Shown here: positions 32,873 to 44,884 of the stretch, in pieces
Position numbering within the stretch: position 1 is the first letter of the stretch
Layout of the letters: the number at the start of each line of letters is the position of its first letter
From: Sialis fuliginosa
Lineage: Eukaryota > Arthropoda > Insecta > Megaloptera > Sialidae
Length of the DNA stretch: 64,000 bases
NCBI GenBank assembly: GCA_961205875.1
Contig: OY540820.1
Coordinates: 6,386,001 to 6,450,000 of the forward strand
Direction: 5' to 3'
Notes under the pieces: generated by a model
What the model was told of the DNA's origin: nothing
The model's input: the letters and a program-made list of their open reading frames with translations, nothing else
Database searches by the model: none
Position numbers and translations under genes: made by a program

Positions 32873-34813
32873 ATGAAATTACATATAAGTATTTATTTTA
32901 TTACTGTATTATTTTTATTCGGTATTAAGGTAAGTGAAATATAATATTTTTATTTATATATGAACCATTCTTCAGATGTTATAATAATTTATTCTTTCTA
33001 TACATACATTCATATTTCCATAAAATGTGTATTATTATTTTAGATAGTAAGGACAGATGATACTACCGAAGATGATTCTTTAAGTGTGCAGCCTTTGATA
33101 AAAACTGCCTTACCAGAAGTCCTACCCGCTACAGAAGAACTCTTAGATATACCACGGTCACAGGCTATACCTTTAAATTATAACAATGATAATTTGTATA
33201 CTTATAACGTGCAAACCGAACCTGGCATTCCAATTGAAAAGTCAGGGTCACAAATTAAACCAACGAATGATGATGACAACCAAACTATATTCAATAAAGG
33301 TGGCTCACAAGAAGAACAACAACAAATTGAAAAAAATGGACCACAAAATCCACCAAAGAATGACAAATTAGATTACTCACAAGAAAAAATGACTGTTCCA
33401 ATTGAAGAAAATCGACCAGTAACAGAAAATGTACATGTGTATTTTGCAAATAACAACCAACATTTTAATAACGACAACTCACAAATAGAACCTATATTTC
33501 CAATTCAAGGAATAGGACCGCATATACAAATACATTATTTAAATAACAATCAACAAGAAAAACCTAATCCTATTGAAGAAAATGGATCAAAGCATACAGA
33601 AAATATCCCCAGCATCCCAAAGATTACACCTCCGTATAACTTAAATAACAACCAAAATTCGTTTAATCAAAATACCCCAGAGTTACCACCTGCTATTTTA
33701 AACTATCCACCAATTGAAGAAAATATCCCCAACATCCCAAAAACTACACCCCCGTGTTGCTTAAATTACAACCAACGGCCATTTAATCATAATATCCAGC
33801 ATATACCAATTGAAGAAAATAAACCCTACAATCGACCAGAGAATCAAAATACCCAAAACGTACAAATAAAGTATTTAAATAATAACCAAAATCAATATAA
33901 TCAACATAGTCCACAAGAAAACCGTTATCCAATTGCAGAAAATAACCCACATGTTGCTCTAATTAAATACAAAGAACCGCACGAAATCCAAAGACAGTTT
34001 GATCGTTATCCCCCAAGCAACGCATTTATTACTGGATATTTTGGAAATAATGAAAACACTCATATTACACAAAACAATAGAGGTTATTCTCAAATATATC
34101 AAACAGAACATTCTACTTCAAATAGAAGACCGTACTTAAACCCAAATAGACCAACAGCTCATTTACAATTCCAGCCAGTTTCCAATGATTTCACTCTGAA
34201 TAGAATGCCATTTATGCAAGAAGATAGACAATCTTTTATACAAGCATCTCCTTTACAATTTAATCCAATGTTTCAGCCAGTATCTCATCGGAACAATGAT
34301 TATAATAGATATACGGATTATACTCATAGATATCCTATAAGACCTACTAACATTCCAAATACAGAAAATTATGACAGTAGACAAACATTTTTACCATATA
34401 ATACACATTCTGCAATACCGACCGGCAGACCAATAATTCAGCCCTACAATTCATACCAGCAAAACACTCCGTACAGAAATCAGCATACTTCAAATTATGC
34501 ATTTCCTCGTAGTCCTTATTTCGATTTTACTGTAATACGACCAATATTTAACCCTTATAATGGGGTGTATGGTACTCAGAATCAAAATGGAGGAGCATTT
34601 ACGTTCGGTGGTTCAAGAGGAATATTTGCAGTTGGTGGTCAAGATGGAACGATTGCCATTGGAGGTCAAGGGTCATTTGCCTTTGGAGGTAACGGCGAAT
34701 CTTTTACATTCGGTGGACCTGGAGGAACATATGCAGTTGCGACGAACTCTTATAATACGTATAACAGAAATAATCCTAGGAATGAAAATTCATTTCAAAT
34801 ATATTACTCTTAG
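32873..34813 (+). CDS. Secreted Asn/Gln/Pro-rich protein with aromatic Gly-repeat tail
   Basis: Exon 1 is 32873-32929 (19 codons, signal peptide MKLHISIYFITVLFLFGIK) and exon 2 is 33044-34813, phase 0, giving 608 aa. The exon-2 start is set by the AG at 33042-33043; the first codons have no ATG, so the protein is longer than its internal open frame suggests. Residues about 20-480 are disordered and rich in Asn, Gln, Pro and Tyr, with a recurring 'PIEEN.P' phrase and 'NNNQ' runs. Residues about 520-570 switch to a Gly repeat with alternating aromatic or aliphatic residues (AFTFGGSRG, IFAVGGQDG, TIAIGGQGS, SFTFGGPGG), close to a 9-residue period. This tail links the gene to the nonapeptide family downstream. 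AATAAA is at 34832. Probably an extracellular structural protein; no family is recognised. Confidence 0.8.
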
Positions 34814-35363
34814 AAAATATATGTAAACAAAAATAAATGCTGTTAAAATGAATTGTATTTTTATTTATTTAATTTTAAATCTCATTCAAATTGATTTATT
34901 TTGAAATGTCAGGGAAAATAAATCCTTGAATAATTACTTTTCCAAAACATATATAATAATAATAGTTAAAAAACATAAAAGGTCATTCTATACATAAAAG
35001 AAATATATCATATTATATACCTTCATTCTTGTTTAAAGTACAAAATGATCTAATAATATAAAAATTTAATCTAAGCATTGCTTTACTTATCATCTTATAA
35101 CTGTGAACAATATGTTTTGCTATGCATGGCTGTGCGAATATTTATTTATAAAAATAATTAGTGAAATAACGCAGTTAAATTATAACTTGAATCCATGTTT
35201 TGTTTTAATTCACATTAATTAAATAAATAAATAACTATTCTGTTATCGCTCGTGTATGTGACATTTCTAACAATATTGTCTAAAACAACTCAACAGTTTA
35301 TACAAATTATTCCACGTTTTAACATTTATTTAACTAGGACTGAATTCTAAAATATTTTGTTGA
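34814..35363. other. Short intergenic spacer
   Basis: 3' UTR of the previous gene and upstream region of the next one. AT-rich, nothing else seen. Confidence 0.45.
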
Positions 35364-35370
35364 TATAAAA
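35364..35370 (+). promoter_or_regulatory. TATA box of the gene at 35423
   Basis: TATAAAA lies 59 bp before the ATG. Confidence 0.6.
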
Positions 35371-35422
35371 GTCGAACATGAAGATTTCAAACAATTAGTA
35401 GTGATATGTTTTTTTGACGATA

Positions 35423-38400
35423 ATGATTACATCAAAGATATACATAGTATTTCTTATCTTGTACCTGTTACAAAATGTAAGTATATAAATGTTTTGTAAT
35501 TTTTTAAATATACATTCATTAAATATATATTTCAGAGCGTACAATCGAGTATACCACAATGGCAGAATCCACCGTTTTCTCAACCAGTACCAAATAATTA
35601 CTCTCCAATAAACCAGAATGAACAGTATCAAAATCAATACAATCAGCCTAACCATATCCCACAACCAAACGACCATCAATACCAACACCCTAACGCACAG
35701 CCCTACCAACCTCCACCATACCAACCCCAAAATATTCCTTACCAAATTCAAAATCCAACTGACCAAAGCGTGCCATCGCACCTGACTACCCAAGTTCCAA
35801 ACTTAAACATACCCTATCAACAATTTCCATACCAGAACATACCATATACATTTGAAAGCAAAAATAACCAGGGTATATCCAACCACCATTATTCTAACTC
35901 GCAATATACTGTTCCGCCTTCTAACGTAAATCAAAATTCGGTTCATCAATATCAACCTGTTAATCAAAACAACAACGTACAAGACTACTATAATTCACAA
36001 CCATGTTTCAACCAAAATCTTCCTTCGCAACCCTTACAAGCTCAGAATATCCCTCGTGAAACTGCTATTCCTGGTCGATCCTATCAGCCGTCTCCTATAA
36101 ATAATCAACAATATCCTCCTCAATATAGTAATAATATTCCATATCAAAATGCCAATGAAATCAATAATCAAAATCCTGTGCAGTCCTGCCAACCACCTCA
36201 AATAAATAACCAACAATATCCTTTTCAATACAATAATAATAATCCTTATCAATATCCTAGTGAAATAATTACTCAAAATGCTTATAATCAAAATCCTATG
36301 CAGTCTTACCAACCCCCTCAAACAAATAACCAACAATACGAATATCCTAGTGAAATTAATAATCAAAACGTACAACCTTCTATCCAATCCTATCAACCAT
36401 CTGTAATAAATCCCCAACAATACCCTCCATCGTACAATACACCTGAAAAGCATCATATTTCTTACACATCCAATGACAATGTAACTGTCTTAACTAATCA
36501 ACAAATCATAGAAAAAAATTCCTACGTAACAAAATATCAACCAAATCCCTCAAACCAGATATATAATACTAACCAGAATTATATTCCACAAGCCTCTCAA
36601 ATATCAGAAGCGCATGATACAAAAACAAATGAAACCCCTCTTCAATTTAATCTGATGCCCGTCGAAGTATCAGAAGATCGACAAGAAGTTCAAGCACCTC
36701 AAAATGAAAATGTATATCAAATAAAAAATACTCATAATATTCAAGACGATTGCCAATACAATGGACAGTCATATAACCAACAAATACCAAATTTAGTTGA
36801 ATCAACAAGTCAGTACAATAATGGACAGACTTATAACCAGCAAGTACCGAATTTAGTTCAACCTTCAAGTCAATACAACAATGGGCAGTCATATAACCAA
36901 CAAATACCAAATTTAGTTGAATCAACAGGTCAATACAATAATAGACAGACTTATCATCAAATAGTACCAAATTTAGTTGAACCTTCAAGTCAATACAATA
37001 ATGGACAAACTTATAATCAACAAGTACCAAATTTAGTTGAACCTTCAAGTCAATACAATAATGGACAAACATATAATCAACAAGTACCAAATTTAGTTAA
37101 ACCTTCAGGTCAATATAATAATGGACAAACTTATAATCAACAAGTACCAAATTTAGATGAACCTTCAAGTCAATACAATAATGGACAAACTTATAATCAA
37201 CAAGTACCAAATTTAGTTGAACCTTCAAGTCAATACAATAATGGACAAACTTATAATCAACAAGTACCAAATTTAGTTGAACCTTCAAGTCAATACAATA
37301 ATGGACAAACTTATAATCAACAAGTACCAAATTTAGTTGAACCTTCAGGTCAATATAATAATGGACAGACTTATAATCAACAAGTAACAAATTTAGTTGA
37401 ACCTTCAAGTCAATACAATAATGGACAAACTTATAATCAACAAGTACCAAATTTAGTTGAACCTTTAGGTCAATATAATAATGGACAAACTTTTAATCAA
37501 CAAGTACCAAATTTAGTTGAACCTTCAAATCAACACAATAATGGGCATACATATAACCAACAAGTACCAAATTTAGTTGAATCTTCTAGTCAATACATTA
37601 ATGAACAGATTTATAATCAACAAATACCAAATCCAAATCAGAACTATAACTACCAAATGAAGCAAACACCACAGCATACGTTTCAAAACAATTTCAATCC
37701 CAATAATGACACTCCCCAATATTATCCTCAAAGAAATTGTCATCCAGAAGATAATCCACAGTATCAATTACCAAGAAACAGTTATCCGAACTCTAAATTC
37801 CCACAACCTAACTTAAGATACGAGCACAATTATTATCCTCCTATATTCCCCACGGAGCAATCAAATGTAGCTCAAACGGGGAAACTTACTAATGTTGCTT
37901 TTCCAAGACAAGATGAAGTTAGACTTCACGACAGAACAGAACTGCCAGCACCAACGGAACCAAGAGGTAGTATTGCAAGTGGAACTGAACCAGTAAGAGA
38001 ACCAAACTTGCAAGTACCAAGAAATAACTATCCGGACTCTGAAATCCCACAACCTAACTTAAGATACGAGCACAATTATTATCCTCCTATATTCCCCACG
38101 GAGCAATCAAATGTAGCTCAAACGGGGCAAGATACTTTTGCTTTTCCAAGACAAGGTGAAGTTAGACATAACGACAGAAGAGAAATGCCAGCACCAACGG
38201 AACCAAGATGTAGTATTGCAAGTGGAACTGAACCAGTAAGAGAACCAAACTTGCAAGTACCAAGAAATAACTATCCGGACTCTGAAATCCCACAACCTAA
38301 CTTAAGATACGAGCACAATTATTATCCTCCTATATTCCCCACGGAGAAATCAAATGTAGCTCAAACGGGGCAAGATACTTTTGCTTTTCCAAGACAAAGT

Positions 38401-38838
38401 GAAGTTGACAGTGAAGTTAGACTTAACGACAGAACAGAACTGTCAGCACCAAAGGAACCAACAGGTAGTATTCCAAGTGGAACTGAACAAGGAAGAGTAC
38501 CAAACTTGCAAGCTATGGATGGAATACCAAGTACAATGCATGATTTGGATGAACCAGGACTAGAAAAAGAAATTTGTTTAACTGATAATAAACCAGATCA
38601 GCAGAACATTCGTTCCAATCGAGAACTCGAAACTCAACACAGAACAGATAGTAATAATTTAATTCCCAATCCGCACCATTTTCATTTGAGAATACCAGTG
38701 CCGGTAAATGATTATAATAGCATAATGGAAAGTCAGTATAATTTTCTTACACATAAATATAATGAACGATTTCATAAGCACCCATATGATAATATTAAAC
38801 TTGCTATTCCAATAGGATATGTACCTATACATTTATAA
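35423..38838 (+). CDS. Large secreted Asn/Gln/Tyr/Pro-rich repeat protein
   Basis: Exon 1 is 35423-35476 (18 codons, MITSKIYIVFLILYLLQN) and exon 2 is 35536-38838, phase 0, giving 1118 aa. Exon 2 is open from its first base; the first 78 codons lack a start codon and are easily missed. Layout: residues 19-420, irregular Gln/Asn/Pro/Tyr-rich with 'NNQQYP' and 'QSYQPP' phrases; about 426-713, some 14 tandem copies of a 20-residue unit (QYNNGQTYNQQVPNLVEPSS); about 763-1010, three copies of an 82-residue unit containing LRYEHNYYPPIFPTE; then a mixed C-terminus ending in IPIGYVPIHL. There are very few Cys. This is a secreted, intrinsically disordered, Gln/Tyr-rich protein of the kind that forms glues, fibres or coats. 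It could be crosslinked through Gln or Tyr (inference). AATAAA is at 38949. Open frames on the other strand here are repeat shadows. Confidence 0.85.
36757..37623 (+). repeat. Tandem array, 60-bp unit, about 14 copies, coding
   Basis: The period is exactly 60 bp without frame-breaking indels. Core copies (about 36961-37440) are near-identical at nucleotide level, while the edges (first four and last three copies) are diverged. This is the pattern expected from unequal crossing-over in the middle of an array. Confidence 0.95.
37770..38511 (+). repeat. Tandem array, 246-bp unit, three copies, coding
   Basis: AACTATCCGGACTCTGAAAT and the following CACAACCTAACTTAAGATAC recur at a spacing of 246 bp (near 37782, 38028, 38274), encoding an 82-residue unit. 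The third copy carries a small in-frame insertion (extra VDSE before VRL). Confidence 0.9.
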
Positions 38839-39565
38839 GTCGTTTTTTTTATACATATTATATTTGTATTTCTATGTTATGTTATGTTTGGTGTTTTTGT
38901 TATATTAAAATTTTTTGCGTTGATTAAATGTGTTTTATTTTGTTTAATAATAAAATTCATTTATTGTTATCTATTCATATAAAACAAAGTACACACAGTC
39001 AATTAAGTCTTGCACACATACAGTTTACAAAATGTATTTCACATAGTGAAATATGTTTTGTAAACTTTGGAGTTTATTTATATTATTATTTAATATTGAA
39101 CAAAACTAAGTAATGTTCTAGAGAAAGTTATTAAAATATGTTGAAATTCACAATAAATAGATAAAAATTGATTAATCTATTATTTTTTTATGAAGCAAAT
39201 TTAAATTTATATATTTTTAACCAAAATAGTTAAGGCGTAAATATTAGGATTTTAAAATACTCGTAATTTTAAGCAATCTTATTACAAATAAGTTAACAAT
39301 TTTCAATAAGACATGCTTGTTTTCTATTTAGGATATCTCTTACAATAAAATGTAAAATGATATATGTATAACAAAATATAAATGTACAGATAGAAGGTTG
39401 AATCATGTTATAAACTAAAACAATTCTTATTACAATATCTCGACGTGTAGATGTTAAGAATATTCGCAATGTGTGTGACTTGAAACAAAATATAAAATAT
39501 CTCCGCTTAAATGATTTTAGCTGCACCATATCTTGCTTGAAATAAATTATCTTTTTTAAATGCAA
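38839..39565. other. Intergenic spacer
   Basis: AT-rich. It contains the 3' end of the previous gene. About 38990-39110 holds a short inverted match (CAGTTTACAAAATGTATTTC / GAAATATGTTTTGTAAAC). No gene is seen. Confidence 0.4.
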
Positions 39566-39572
39566 TATAAAA
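39566..39572 (+). promoter_or_regulatory. TATA box of the gene at 39622
   Basis: TATAAAA, 56 bp before the ATG, followed by a CTCACTATG initiator-like region at about 39583. Confidence 0.65.
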
Positions 39573-39621
39573 GGTTGCGAACTCTCACTATGAAAAACAG
39601 TTGTATGTAAACAGAGCCAAG

Positions 39622-41048
39622 ATGATATACTTTACTTCCATTATTTGTACCATTGTATTTTTCACTAAGGTACAGTATCAACCAGAGTTATTACTAATTA
39701 ATATAGTTATCAGCCCAAATTAAAAATTTATTATTATTATAGATTCATGCTCAGCAAGAACCGCCTACCCGTTATCTAGGAAGATATCCATATCCACATC
39801 CACATGGATATAATCAATACAGACCTTATCAATATAGGCCTAACGAGTATTTCCACCAATATAGACCGTACGCTTCTCCGTCCATAGGAATTTCTGGATC
39901 ACAAGGTCAACTGGGAGTAAGCAATAATGGGCAGTTGGGTATCACAGGAAATTTAGGACAATTAGGACTTACGGGAAATAACGGGCAGATCGGAATCACA
40001 GGTAGTAGTAATTACAGATATATTTTTGATTCTATGTAAGTATATGACAAATATTTTATTACCAGGAAGCAACGGACAACTTGCATTCATTGGAGCTGAT
40101 GGCCAGATCGCCATTACTGGATCTAATGGCCAGTTGGGTCTTTCTGGAAATAATGGACAACTTGGTATTAGTGGTAGCAATGGGCAAATAGGACTTACAG
40201 GACCTAATGGGAATATAGGAATCAGTGGAAATAATGGTCAATTAGGTTTAAGTGGGCAAAATGGACAGATTGCAATTACTGGTAGCAATGGTCAACTTGC
40301 AGTGTCTGGGCCTAATGGTAACATAGGGATCAGTGGAAGAAATGGTCAAGTGGGAATAAGTGACCCTAGGCCATACAGAAGAAACGGATATTATGATCTA
40401 CCAGGAAGAAATCGACATCATTTTCGACCATCAAGAAATGAGCAATTAGGAATCGCAGGAAGTAATGGGCAGTTAGGAATAAGTGGTGGTAATGGACAAT
40501 TGGGAATAGTCAGTGGAAACAATGCTCAGCAAAGAGGAGGGCAGTTAGGAATTAGTGGAGGAAATGGACAACTAGGAATAAGTGGAGGTAATGGTCAATT
40601 GGGAATATCAGGAAATAATGGTCAATTGGGAATATCAGGAAATAATGGACAATTGGGAATATCAGGAAGTAATGGACAGTTGGGAATTGTCGGTAGCAAT
40701 GGCCAACAAGGATTGTCTGGAAGAAATGGTCAATTAGGAATAACCGGATCAAATGGTCAGTTAGGAATAGCAGGAAGTAATGGGCAGCTAGCTATTAGTG
40801 GTAGCAATGGTCAACAAGGATTAACAGGAACAAATGGTCAATTAGGAATAACTGGATCGAACGGGCAGTTAGGTATATCGGGAAATAATGGACAGTTGGG
40901 TATTCTAGGAAACAATGGACAAACAGGCATTGTCGGACCTAATGGACAAATTGGAATTTCAGGAAATTTTGGTCAGTTGGCTTTAAGTGGACCAAATGGC
41001 CAAATTGGTATATCAAATAACATTGAAATACCATATCCTTATTATTAA
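39622..41048 (+). CDS. Secreted pure nonapeptide-repeat protein
   Basis: Exons are 39622-39669 (16 codons, MIYFTSIICTIVFFTK), 39743-40001 and 40066-41048, giving 429 aa. The 64-bp second intron (40002-40065, phase 1) sits inside the repeat; reading through it meets a stop, whereas splicing joins the repeat exactly. After a Tyr/Pro/Arg-rich head (YPHPHGYNQYRPYQYRP) the protein is a run of about three dozen nonapeptides of type G-(S/N/P)-N-G-Q-(L/I)-(G/A)-(I/L)-(S/T), broken once by a basic, Arg/His/Tyr-rich linker near the middle (DPRPYRRNGYYDLPGRNRHH). No Cys occurs in the repeat. The period, Gly/Asn turns and alternating aliphatics suggest stacked short beta strands. Role unknown; likely an extracellular structural component. 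AATAAA is at 41110. Confidence 0.8.
40066..41020 (+). repeat. 27-bp (nonapeptide) coding repeat array
   Basis: The core 'AATGG(A/T)CA(A/G)(T/C)T.GGAAT' recurs every 27 bp (occasionally with extra codons), continuing from exon 2 (39897-40001) across the small intron. Confidence 0.9.
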
Positions 41049-43023
41049 GTGATCTAAGTGTTGTAGTATTAATATGAATGGTTCAAATTTTATGTGTATA
41101 TTTTTGATAAATAAATTCTTTTTATCAATGCATTTTCTATTTGTTATAAATATAAAATAAATAAATATACCTATGTTTTCTATTTCTATTGTAGAGCAAT
41201 ATTTACAAATATTCATGATGATAGAATTAATATAAAAATTCTAAAATAAATATAGTATTCAAGATTTTTATATGCAGAAAAATTATTCTTACAACCAGCT
41301 GTTATGGTAAGTCCTTGTGACTGTACCAAGCTATGTAGGTTGCAAATCTGATGTTATCCAAACTGCTATCGTGGAACAATTAATATATATAACACATCAC
41401 TTATATAGTTATTATATTTTTAGGTTATCTAGTTGCTTTATTTCTGACATTGTACATAGAATATGCTAACATAAGTATAATATCTCTACATAGATTAAAT
41501 ATTTATAATACTGTACTACTTTAAAAATCTAGTAATTTTTCTTTTTGAACTGATCGATTTATGTAATGTTGCTATAATGATTGTTGAAATTTGTTTAGAT
41601 TTGTCTCCTAAGAATTATTTTTATACATTGGTAATATCATAATGTTAATTAATATAAAATAACTAGTCTAATTAATACTACCACAATTTTAAAAAAATAA
41701 TAATTTTAAAGTTTTTAATTATTAATAATTTTAATTGTCAAACCATACAACATCAAAATGTTTAGTAAAATTAATGTATTGTAAATTGTGTTTATGTGAT
41801 AATAACAAAAACACACATACCAATGATTTTGTAAGTTATTTAAAGCCTGAAACTGATTTTATTTGCCCATTGTTTTCTTTAAAATAACATTTAAAATATT
41901 GTTTTATTTATGTATTATAGCTAATTGCCATATTTTTCTTAATTTATTATGTTTTGTGTGGATTGGAGTTGAATTTAGGCTATATGGGGGTGCGGGTCTT
42001 AAATTTTTCGGGTCACGATTATGATCCGACGTGAACGTAAACTACATACTATATTATTTATAAAGTAAGTTATGATGTTCCTTCTGATTTTCTTATCTTT
42101 AAATTGATTTTTCTATGGATAGTTGAAATTTAAAGCATAAAATATGAGTAAAAATTTTTGATCAGAAAATGATGAGTAAGTTCTCGATCAAAGTTTAAGT
42201 TTTTTCAAAATTTTGGAGGAAAATAGCCGCGTGGTCGGAATTGATTTTAATTGACGAATTTGAAATCAGAGTGTCAAAATCTATATAATGACATGCATAA
42301 CACTTCAAAATCAGACAAAAAAATTTTGGCCAAAAATCTACATTTTTTAAGGTCTACCCCTTTGAATTTTTTCAATTTTTCGCGAAATTTTCTTTTGTCG
42401 TGTTTTGAAGTATTTTACATGTCATTATATAAATTTTGACACTGATTTCAAATTCGTCAACTAAAATCAATTCCAACCACGCGTTCAAAAATTACAGCTA
42501 TTTTTCTCCAAAATTTTGATAAAACTGAAACTTTGTGAGGCCAAATCTCGAGAACGGTTTGAGATACAGACCTGCAGTTTGAAAATTTCAACTTTTCACA
42601 CTATTGACTAATTTAAAATTTATCAGTTTGTTTTGAGACGGCATTTCAAAATGCATCAAACATCGTTTTTGATCAAATGCTATTATATTCTAACTCTCTC
42701 CATGTTTTTTCTGTCTTAATCAGATTGGAATACACTGTATGTACAATATACATGTAAATGTGTTTATAAACAATTAATACTAAAATAAAACAAAAATTCT
42801 TAGTTATCATTTATCGCTACTTTTAAATTAAATATATACCAAGAAGAATTGTATTTGTTTTAAAAACATCACACATATAAGAAATATTTCGTGTCATTGT
42901 TACTGTACTCATGCTGGACACATTTTACTAAGAGTTGATAATTACGAAATTGTTTTTATTTTTTAATAAAAATATTTAAATAACCAGTTATCATTTCTAA
43001 GCAAAATAAGGAAGATTTTTTTG
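41049..43023. other. Intergenic spacer with a foldback repeat
   Basis: AT-rich. An imperfect long inverted repeat lies at 42185-42540, listed separately. No gene is seen. Confidence 0.45.
42185..42540. repeat. Foldback element, arms about 130 bp
   Basis: TTGACGAATTTGAAATCAG at about 42251 pairs with CTGATTTCAAATTCGTCAA at about 42441. CAAAATTTTGGAGGAAAATA at about 42207 pairs with TATTTTTCTCCAAAATTTTG at about 42499. The flanking GCCGCGTGGTCGGAATTGAT / ATCAATTCCAACCACGCG also pairs. The loop is about 90 bp. Confidence 0.7.
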
Positions 43024-43059
43024 TATAAAAGAAAATCTTTTCACTACACCAGCATCATT
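43024..43059 (+). promoter_or_regulatory. Core promoter of the gene at 43115 (TATA + initiator)
   Basis: TATAAAAG (43024) and AGCATCATT (43051-43059), 27 bp apart, the arrangement shared with the promoters at 47294, 51273, 56611 and 59201. Confidence 0.75.
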
Positions 43060-43114
43060 CAACTATCTTACTCAGTATAACCTCAGTAAGGAAGTTTTAC
43101 AAAAACCAACCAAA

Positions 43115-43716
43115 ATGGCGTTCAAATTTATCTGTGCTGTTGTACTCTTCGCTATGGTAAAGTATATTTTTTTGTTCTCCAAAACAAAAAATATCATAAA
43201 AACATTCTGTTAAATCCGTTGGATCTGTAATAGTTAATAATTAAAAAATATTGTTATTTTTGTTCGCAGGTAGGCCAACTTAACGCCCAATGCAATTCAT
43301 GCCTCTCTGGCTACCCAGTCGTACCAGTCGTCCAACAATATTACCCAGTAGCCTACCCTCAATACAATTGTCCATGCAACAACTGCCAACAAGGTGGCAA
43401 CATTGCCCTGTCCGGAGTCAACGGCCAACTTGGAATTGCCAATGGACAAGGTGGAATCGCTTTGAACGGCCCCAACAACAACCTCTTCCCATACCAAACT
43501 GCACCAATCGGTATTGCTAACGGTCAAGGAGGCCTTACTCTCAGTGGAGGAAACAGCTTCAACCCCTTCAACCCCTACAGATCAGCCCCTATCGGTATTG
43601 TTAACGGACAAGGAGGTATTGCACTTAGCGGCTCCAACGGTAGTCCATACCAATCTGCTCCTATCGGGATTGCTAACGGAATCGGAGGACTCGCTCTGAG
43701 TGGCAGCAGTAAATAA
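43115..43716 (+). CDS. Small secreted Cys-head plus nonapeptide-repeat protein
   Basis: Exon 1 is 43115-43156 (14 codons, MAFKFICAVVLFAM) and exon 2 is 43270-43716, phase 0, giving 162 aa. Signal peptide cleavage is probably near VGQLNA-Q. The mature head has CNSC, a Tyr/Val/Pro stretch (YPVVPVVQQYYPVAYPQY) and CPCNNC. It is followed by the repeat: one 'GNIALSGVNGQLGIANGQGG' module, then three 'APIGIANGQGGLALSG' modules separated by Asn/Pro/Tyr spacers. The repeats alternate between -GIAN- and -GIVN- forms. Exon 1 length, phase and start (MAFK) match the gene at 47374, so the two are close relatives. AATAAA is at 43838. Confidence 0.88.
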
Positions 43717-44225
43717 ATCAGTTTTTTTTAAATATCAGATTGAATTATTGATGAAAAAAATTCCTATTTAGATTTTTATGCTTGTTTAATTTTTAGTGGT
43801 ATCTGTATGTAAATTTGATTGTTTTAATTTGAATTTAAATAAAATTTTGATGCATTTATATATTCTTCTTAAGTGGCCTTATATTATATTGTTTAACAAA
43901 ACCAAATCAAATTTAAAATTTAACACTTTTATTTGTTCTAAAAGAATACACTTTATTATTTTATTATTGTACTAGAAAATTATCAAATAACTAGTGGCTT
44001 TATCCCTGGGTGTTTCGCATCCCAACTCCAATAACTATTATACTATTTTTAAAATTTTTACAATAACTGAACTAAACAGCTGTCTAAATGAACTGACAGT
44101 TCAAAAGACAAAATAAAAAAAAATTGAACAATTTATGTTTTCCTACGCGACAATATAACAACTATCATTATTATTCATATTACATCATTTACGAGTTTTA
44201 TTGTGTGGTTTAAATATATAATTTC

Positions 44226-44884
44226 TAGAGATTGGAAAAATTGTTGTTATTTTAAATGCAATAGTTACTATATAGTTGAATTTTTTTCTATAAAATAGTT
44301 GGCAAATAGTTTTTTTAATCAAAATAGTTACAAATTTTTTTTCAACGTATTAGTAAAAAGTGTCAAATCCGAAATTTTCGAGGAAAACATATTATGGTCG
44401 ATTCTAGATAGATTTTAGAAGTTAAAAAAAAATAAACAAATATGTACAAACACAATATAAATATCTATTAAAAAATATCTGTATAATAGACAAAATGTAT
44501 TTCTAAAAATATGTAAAACTAAAAAAATCTACAAAGAATTGTATGAACAAAACTCAAACTTATTAGGAAATCACAAGAAATATATATTATGTTTAGTATC
44601 TATAAATATGTATAATATTTTTTATTTTTTTGAAAAAATCAATATTATTATATTAATATTATTATAATTAGAATTATTTCAAATTTTGTCTTTATGAATT
44701 TTTATCAATACAACATTTTTAACGTTGGATAAAAAAAAGGCAAATAGTTTAAAAATAGTTGCAAATAGTTGATTTCAAAGTAGGTTCAATCAAACCAGTT
44801 TTCTGAAATCGATGGAGATATGTAATAAAAATTACAATAGTTGCATTTTTCGCAATAGTTGAAAAACTATTTTTCCAATCTCTA
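44226..44884. mobile_element. hAT-type MITE with TAGAGATTGGAAAAA termini
   Basis: The left TAGAGATTGGAAAAA and right TTTTTCCAATCTCTA are perfect inverted repeats of 15 bp. The flanks ATAATTTC (44218-44225) and ATCATTTC (44885-44892) are an 8-bp target duplication with one mismatch. The interior contains several 'AATAGTTG' repeats near both ends, possible transposase-binding sites. Confidence 0.78.

Noticed and set aside
36647..37450. Long open frames on the minus strand across the 60-bp repeat
   Set aside because: They are periodic shadows: a 60-bp repeat without a stop in one antisense frame stays open for all copies. No start context, promoter or splice signals support them.
39897..41020. 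Collagen-like Gly-X-Y domain in the gene at 39622
   Set aside because: Gly is frequent at every third position but is regularly replaced by Ala or Asn, and Pro is rare, so a collagen triple helix is unlikely; kept only as a structural alternative.
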